Part shown: piece by piece, positions 16,491 through 20,306 of the stretch
Layout of the letters: each line of letters starts with the position of its first letter
How positions within the stretch are numbered: position 1 is the first letter of the stretch
Source of the DNA: Chara braunii
Lineage: Eukaryota > Streptophyta > Charophyceae > Charales > Characeae
NCBI GenBank assembly: GCA_003427395.1
Contig: BFEA01000615.1
Location: 644,959 to 665,264 of the forward strand
Reading direction: 5' to 3'
Length of the DNA stretch: 20,306 nucleotides
The notes under the pieces: generated by a model
What the model was told of the DNA's origin: nothing
What the model saw: only the letters and a program-made list of their open reading frames with translations
Database searches by the model: none
Program-made: the position numbers and the translations under genes

Positions 16491-16929
16491 TCATGTGCCA
16501 GGTACGTATCTCGTCACCCTCAATCAAACCTTGATTACCCCACACAGCCCCTCACTCCCTGAAGACCACCCGATCATCCGCTGTACCCCCTGGCGCCTAG
16601 CAGCCCGACTATGGCCGCCTGTGCCCCGCTGCTCTGCAACGCCCCTCTCACCACCTACCACTCCGTCAGCGCCCTTGGCATTAGCGCAACATCAAGCAGA
16701 AGTGCAACAACACTTCCGCATTGCCAACGCTGGCCAGTGTGTCTGGCCTGGGCTGCCTCAGTTCCTTTATGGAAGTGGCAGCCTGCTGGATGCTGCGTGT
16801 GGCCTGGCTGGAAGCTTCCAGTAGCTTCCGGTTGGGCCTCAGACCCTGTGCCAAGGCCGAGACTTACAGTTGAGGGCCTGGGCCCTTCACAGTTGGGCGC
16901 GGCCTGAGTCTTCGGACTTGGGCTGTTAG
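16491..16929. other. GC-rich spacer, no gene recognised
   Basis: There are two overlapping open frames (16477-16824 and 16611-16907, +), Pro/Ala/Ser-rich and without any motif I recognise; I treat them as chance. The spacer separates the tails of elements 2 and 3. Confidence 0.45.
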
Positions 16930-17441
16930 CTGCATCTGCTGCACCACTAGGTTCATCTGTTTAGCCCGCCCATTTGCTTCGGGATGATTCCCAAAAGTCA
17001 TCTGAAGCTGGCTGCCCATCTGTTCAGCGGCCTGTTTCCACATCTCACTAGTGAAACGGACATCTCTATTAGTAAGGATAGTCTTAGGCAATCCCAAATC
17101 ACGCACCCAGTTGTCCATGAACATCTTGATGACGTGCTCAGTCCTGGCAGTCTCTGGCATGGCGATTAGTCTAGTGTACTTAGTTAACCTATCCACTATG
17201 ACGAAGATGTGCCTCTTACCATTCTTGCTGGTCACAAGAGTATCCATGAAGTCCATGGAGATACTCTGCCCTGGGCCAGCAGGAATGGGTTAAGGCTTGA
17301 GTAACCCAAGCGGAGCTTGAGTCTGCGGCTTGTCCCGCTGACAGACCTCACAGGTCTCCACGTACTTCTTCACATCGTCAAGCATGTTGGGCCACCAGAA
17401 TCGCTGTACTAAATTAGCACTCGTCTTCTTATAGCCGTCCC
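16930..17441 (-). pseudogene. pol (IN): Integrase fragment of element 3
   Basis: The frame opens after a short deletion near 17441 and reads the zinc-domain end (TSANLVQRFWWPNMLDDV, CEVCQRDK), then a TAA at 17290-17292 where the family has a Leu in LKPLPIP. The core starts SMDFMDTLVTSKNG with its first D. The second position reads LTNRDVRF, where the catalytic Asp of the usual SDRD is Asn. The third reads GRAKQMNL, where the catalytic Glu is Lys. Similarity ends after VVQQMQ at about 16930. This integrase cannot be active. Confidence 0.82.
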
Positions 17442-18001
17442 GTGGCGTTGTGGCACTCACCTAAAAATAAACTGCGCAAAGTTTCCCTAGATGGAACAAC
17501 TAACCTTTTAAACCCTGCCTTCTCAAGAAAGAGTAACCCATCCACCATCACGAACTCGTCAGTGGTGGCCTTGTCTTTGACTTGAAGTTTGTTAATGATG
17601 TCCATCGTGATGGGATCTTCCTTGTAGGCTTCCCCCAACGATCGAGTCACGTCCTCAGACAAACCAAACTCAGAAATTAGCGCACCCAGGTAATCTGCCC
17701 TCCTAGACAATGTGTCTGCAACCTTGTTGTACTCTCCCTTGAAATAGTCTAGTTTGAAGTCATATTGATCTATGACTTCAATCCAGCGTTTGAGTGCATT
17801 GGAGAGAACAAGTTGAGCCTTGAGCCACTTGAGGGTCTGATGGTCAGTTCTTAGATAGAAGAACCTTCCAAACAGATAGTGCCTCCAATGGACAAGTGCC
17901 TTGTAAAGAGCGTAGAGTTCCCTCTCATAGGTGGACTTTGCCAACTTCTTTGATGGCATCTTCTTGCTCATGTACTCGATCGGTCTCAACTTCTTCCCTT
18001 C
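17429..18001 (-). pseudogene. pol (RH-IN): RNase H second half and integrase zinc domain start of element 3
   Basis: In frame with the upstream piece across a TAG at 18002-18004. Landmarks are RPIEYMSKKMPSKKLAKS, YERELYALYKAL (RNase H Glu), LRTDHQTLKWLKAQ (RNase H Asp) and VADTLSRRADYLGALISEF (RNase H end). Then comes a linker, and VPSRETLRSLFLGECHNATG, the first His region of the integrase zinc domain. The frame fails at 17441, where about five bases that would encode the second His region are missing. Confidence 0.85.
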
Positions 18002-18355
18002 CTACTGAGCCAGCACTGCGCCAATCTCATATTGGCATGCGTTAGTGGTTACAACGAATGGCCTGTGCGGGTCGGGTACCATGAGAACTTCGTGATGAGT
18101 GAGAGCATGCTTCAAACGCTTGAAAGTTGCCTCACACTCATCGGTCCAGTCCCATGGTGTGTCGAGTCGAGTTAGATCAGTCAAGGGAGATGTGATCGTG
18201 GTATACTTCTTTACGAAATTGCGGTAATAACAACACATTCCCAAGAATGATCTGACCTCAGTCACTGACTGGGGTTGTGGCCAGTTACGTATGCTAGCCA
18301 CCTTAGCATCTTCGGGCCTAATCCCATCCGCGGATACTTCATGACCCAAGTACAA
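18002..18355 (-). pseudogene. pol (RT-RH): RT connection and RNase H first half of element 3
   Basis: It starts at YLGHEVSADG (RT thumb) and continues VRSFLGMCCYYRNF, WDWTDECEATFK and FVVTTNACQYEIGAVLAQ. The RNase H catalytic Asp of the usual TTDAS is Asn here, and the Gly of YGIGAVL is Glu, both single G-to-A changes on the coding strand. It closes at TAG 18002-18004 and the next piece continues in the same frame. At its N-terminal side a microsatellite and a local duplication separate it from the RT. Confidence 0.87.
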
Positions 18356-18389
18356 GATTCGAGTGCAACCAAACTCGCATTTCTCCTAT

Positions 18390-18425
<36 letters not shown>

Positions 18426-18496
18426 AGTACAAGACCCAAGTACAAGATTCGAGTACAAGATTCGAGTGCGACAAAACTCGCATTTCTCCTATACTT
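18338..18496 (-). repeat. (CT)n microsatellite with duplicated RT sequence on both sides
   Basis: (TC)n at about 18392-18424 is flanked by two versions of the same RT segment. On the plus strand, CTCGCATTTCTCCTATACTT occurs at 18374-18393 and again at 18478-18497. The motif AAGTACAAGATTCGAGT occurs at 18347 and again near 18433, with an extra ACAAGATTCGAGT copy beside it. On the minus strand these encode the EKCEFGCTRILYLGH-like thumb region, so a piece of about 55-70 bases was duplicated around the repeat, breaking RT. Confidence 0.9.
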
Positions 18497-19258
18497 CACT
18501 GACTGAGTTTATCCTATACTTGTGCTGCCGAAGGAGTGAAAGTACTGTGTCTACATGCTGAGCATGCTCCTCGACAGATCTACTGAAGATAAGTATGTCA
18601 TCGAGGTACACGACAACAAACTTATCCAAGTAGTCATGGAAGATCCTATTCATGGCGTGCTGGAATGTTCCCGGCGCATTGCAAAGGCCAAAAGGCATCA
18701 CCACAAACTCGTACAGACCGTACCTGATCTGAAATGCGGTTGTATGCTGGTCCTCTGGTATAATGGCAATCTGATGGTAGCCGGATTTTAAGTCTATCTT
18801 TGTGTAGTACTTACATCCCTGCACCCTATCCAATAGGTCGTCGATGCGTGGTAGAGGCTCTGCGTTTTTAACGGTGATGGCATTGAGGCCTCTATAGTCA
18901 ATGCACATCCTTAGTGTTCCCCCTTTCTTTGGAACAAACAATACCGGTGAGCCAAAGGGGGAAGTGCTACGCCGAATCCAACCCTTCTCTGTGAGCTCTT
19001 TCAGTTGCCGCCGAAGTTCGTCCAACTCGGCTGGAGCCATCCTATAGATTCTACCCTTAGGTGTTTTACTACCTCGGATAATCTCTATGGCATGGACAAT
19101 CTCCCTGTCTACGACTCCTGTAGGCTCCTCGAACAAATCTGGGTACTTGGCGACGATAGTCTCTATCTCTGGGGGTGTTTTAACGGCCTCCCCTTTTGCA
19201 GAGACATAGACTAAGTACATTCCTTCCTCTTGGTTCTGTTTATAATCTCTAATACCTT
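18489..19258 (-). pseudogene. pol (RT): Reverse transcriptase of element 3
   Basis: The frame is open from about 19257 ([12 protein letters not shown] then [12 protein letters not shown], the end of the PR-RT linker); an ATG at 19220 is not a real start. Landmarks are [61 protein letters not shown] with catalytic [17 protein letters not shown] and YLDD (plus-strand 18597-18608) with both aspartates. The frame runs into the microsatellite/duplication after LRQHKYRIN and closes at 18489. The catalytic half of RT is intact in sequence, but the protein is truncated. Confidence 0.92.
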
Positions 19259-19679
19259 AAATGAAAACGCGGGTCTTGCGTGACGGGCCCGCGTGAGACA
19301 GCTCCCCCGGTGGCAGGGTCCCGGACGCAAGACCCGGTTCTTTGTCGAAGGCGACCCCGTCGGGACGCGACACCCGCGGGCACTGCTACGACCCCACATG
19401 CGACAGCGGTTCTGGACCGGTAGCGTCGCTCAATCGGTCGTCCCGCTGTTTGGCGGATCCTGTGATCGCGCCGGGTCCCGTCTTTACCCGACTGGCGCTG
19501 GACGCAGGGCAGGGGCGGGTTCATGCGCTTAGGGTCAGCGTGTGGCGAGACACCCGCAGCGGGAGCGTCGTGATCCGCAGCAGGCAGCCAACACAGATGC
19601 ATCGTGAAAGAGTGTACGTGCGAACGGTCAAGTGTAGTGGATGTTGCTCACCCTATCGATGGAAGTAGCATGGCGTGAG
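19259..19679. other. GC-rich unknown sequence beyond element 3
   Basis: It begins abruptly where element 3 homology ends and is much richer in GC and CpG than its surroundings. A perfect 12-base inverted repeat, CGGGTCTTGCGT (19270-19281) and ACGCAAGACCCG (19325-19336), frames a 43-base loop. Open frames exist on both strands, as expected in GC-rich DNA; none has a motif I recognise. The first copy of the TGCTCA[C/T]CCTATCGATGGAA block is at 19644-19663. Confidence 0.5.
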
Positions 19680-19701
19680 CCGCGAGGTTAGAGAGTTATC
19701 G

Positions 19702-19753
<52 letters not shown>

Positions 19754-19809
19754 ACGATTCATTCCGATTTTGCTCAAAAAGTGGCAGCCGCGANGTCGGA
19801 GAGTTATCG

Positions 19810-19842
<33 letters not shown>

Positions 19843-20160
19843 TACACACACACACACACACACACATAAGATTCATTACGATTTTGCTAAAAAAGTGGCA
19901 ATGTATATTTCCACGTTTCAGCGGAAAATTCATTCCATTTTTGCTCATCCTATCGATGGAATGTGTGTGTGTGTGTGAGAGAGAGAGAGGGGGAGAGAGA
20001 GCCAATAAGTCTCCAACCTCGGCCAACAGCTATGTCTCCAACCCTGCGGCTCGCTGCACGCTACTTGCATCGATAGAATGAACAAAAAAAAAAGTGGCAG
20101 TGTATATTTCCACGTTTCATTGGAAGATTCATTTCGTTTTTGCTCATCCTATCGATGGAA

Positions 20161-20203
<43 letters not shown>

Positions 20204-20205
20204 GG

Positions 20206-20254
<49 letters not shown>

Positions 20255-20265
20255 GGAGAGAGAGA

Positions 20266-20306
<41 letters not shown>
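19680..20306. repeat. Compound microsatellite and satellite-like array
   Basis: Units built from unique blocks and microsatellites repeat here. CCGCGAGGTTAGAGAGTTATC at 19680 recurs at 19788 with small changes, each followed by (CT)n(CA)n and then ATTCATT-CGATTTTGCT. TGTATATTTCCACGTTTCA at 19902 recurs at 20101, each followed by TCATCCTATCGATGGAATGTG and (GT)n(GA)n. The window ends inside a (GA)n tract. All open frames here are repeat artefacts. Confidence 0.93.

Larger units (their letters stand above)
16930..19258 (-). mobile_element. Element 3: minus-strand Ty3/gypsy pol fragment
   Basis: Read on the minus strand, the order is end of the PR-RT linker, RT, RNase H, integrase N-terminal domain and part of the integrase core. 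Similarity begins at about 19258 and stops at about 16930 (after VVQQMQ), so gag, protease, the integrase C-terminus and both LTRs are missing. It is a different copy from element 2, though related, since both have CKY-[YF]-[TS][15 protein letters not shown] RT. It faces element 2 tail to tail. Confidence 0.88.

Noticed and set aside
16477-16907. Pro/Ala/Ser-rich open frames that could be a gag after the possible primer-binding site
   Set aside because: No capsid or zinc-knuckle features; two overlapping frames look equally plausible.
19249-19668. Long overlapping open frames in the GC-rich segment
   Set aside because: GC-rich DNA has few stops by chance; the frames overlap on both strands and show no motif.

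Overview
The window is a stretch of a plant-lineage nuclear genome made almost wholly of decayed Ty3/gypsy LTR retrotransposons and simple repeats. I see no host gene. The evidence is three pol regions with YLDD reverse transcriptases, a CCHC zinc-knuckle gag, a chromodomain-type integrase tail, a primer-binding site like the initiator-Met tRNA site of plant retroelements, and many long (GA)n, (CA)n and (TTC)n tracts. The gag and pol style resembles elements I know from charophyte green algae such as Chara. That assignment is an impression from memory and was not tested. Single ambiguous bases (n) occur at about 354, 7255, 7274, 7313, 10984 and 19795.

Layout. (1) 1-1280 is non-coding and probably the LTR or leader of element 1. 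(2) 1281-7066 is the internal region of element 1 (+): gag, protease, reverse transcriptase/RNase H, integrase and chromodomain, then a polypurine tract and a 3' LTR that begins at 7067. (3) 8432-10340 is a non-coding mosaic: a 142-bp tandem duplication, a 197-bp unit with 22-bp terminal inverted repeats, and a tRNA-like stretch. (4) 10349-10746 is the promoter end of an LTR (TATA box at 10349). It is followed by a primer-binding site at 10748, a long microsatellite-rich leader with a cluster of TTGACC motifs, and element 2 (+): gag 12122-14009, then protease/RT/RNase H 14038-16203, truncated before integrase. (5) 16204-16929 is an unexplained spacer with a possible LTR end and primer-binding site. 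(6) 16930-19258 is element 3, a minus-strand pol fragment facing element 2 tail to tail. (7) 19259-19680 is GC-rich unknown sequence, and 19680-20306 is a compound microsatellite array.

How it works together. Each element would make Gag (capsid, nucleocapsid) and Pol (protease, RT, RNase H, integrase) for copying through RNA and reinsertion into chromatin. None looks autonomous now. Element 1 is the most complete and keeps RT, RNase H and integrase catalytic residues, but it has several frameshifts and stops. Its gag/pol junction still carries a textbook -1 frameshift signal (GGGAAAC plus a hairpin over the gag stop). Element 2 has a pol frame free of indels over about 2.1 kb and interrupted only by TAG codons. 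Element 3 has lost catalytic residues in RNase H and integrase. The most interesting signals are the frameshift cassette, the TAG-only stop pattern, the CCATAGC motif clusters and the TTGACC cluster.
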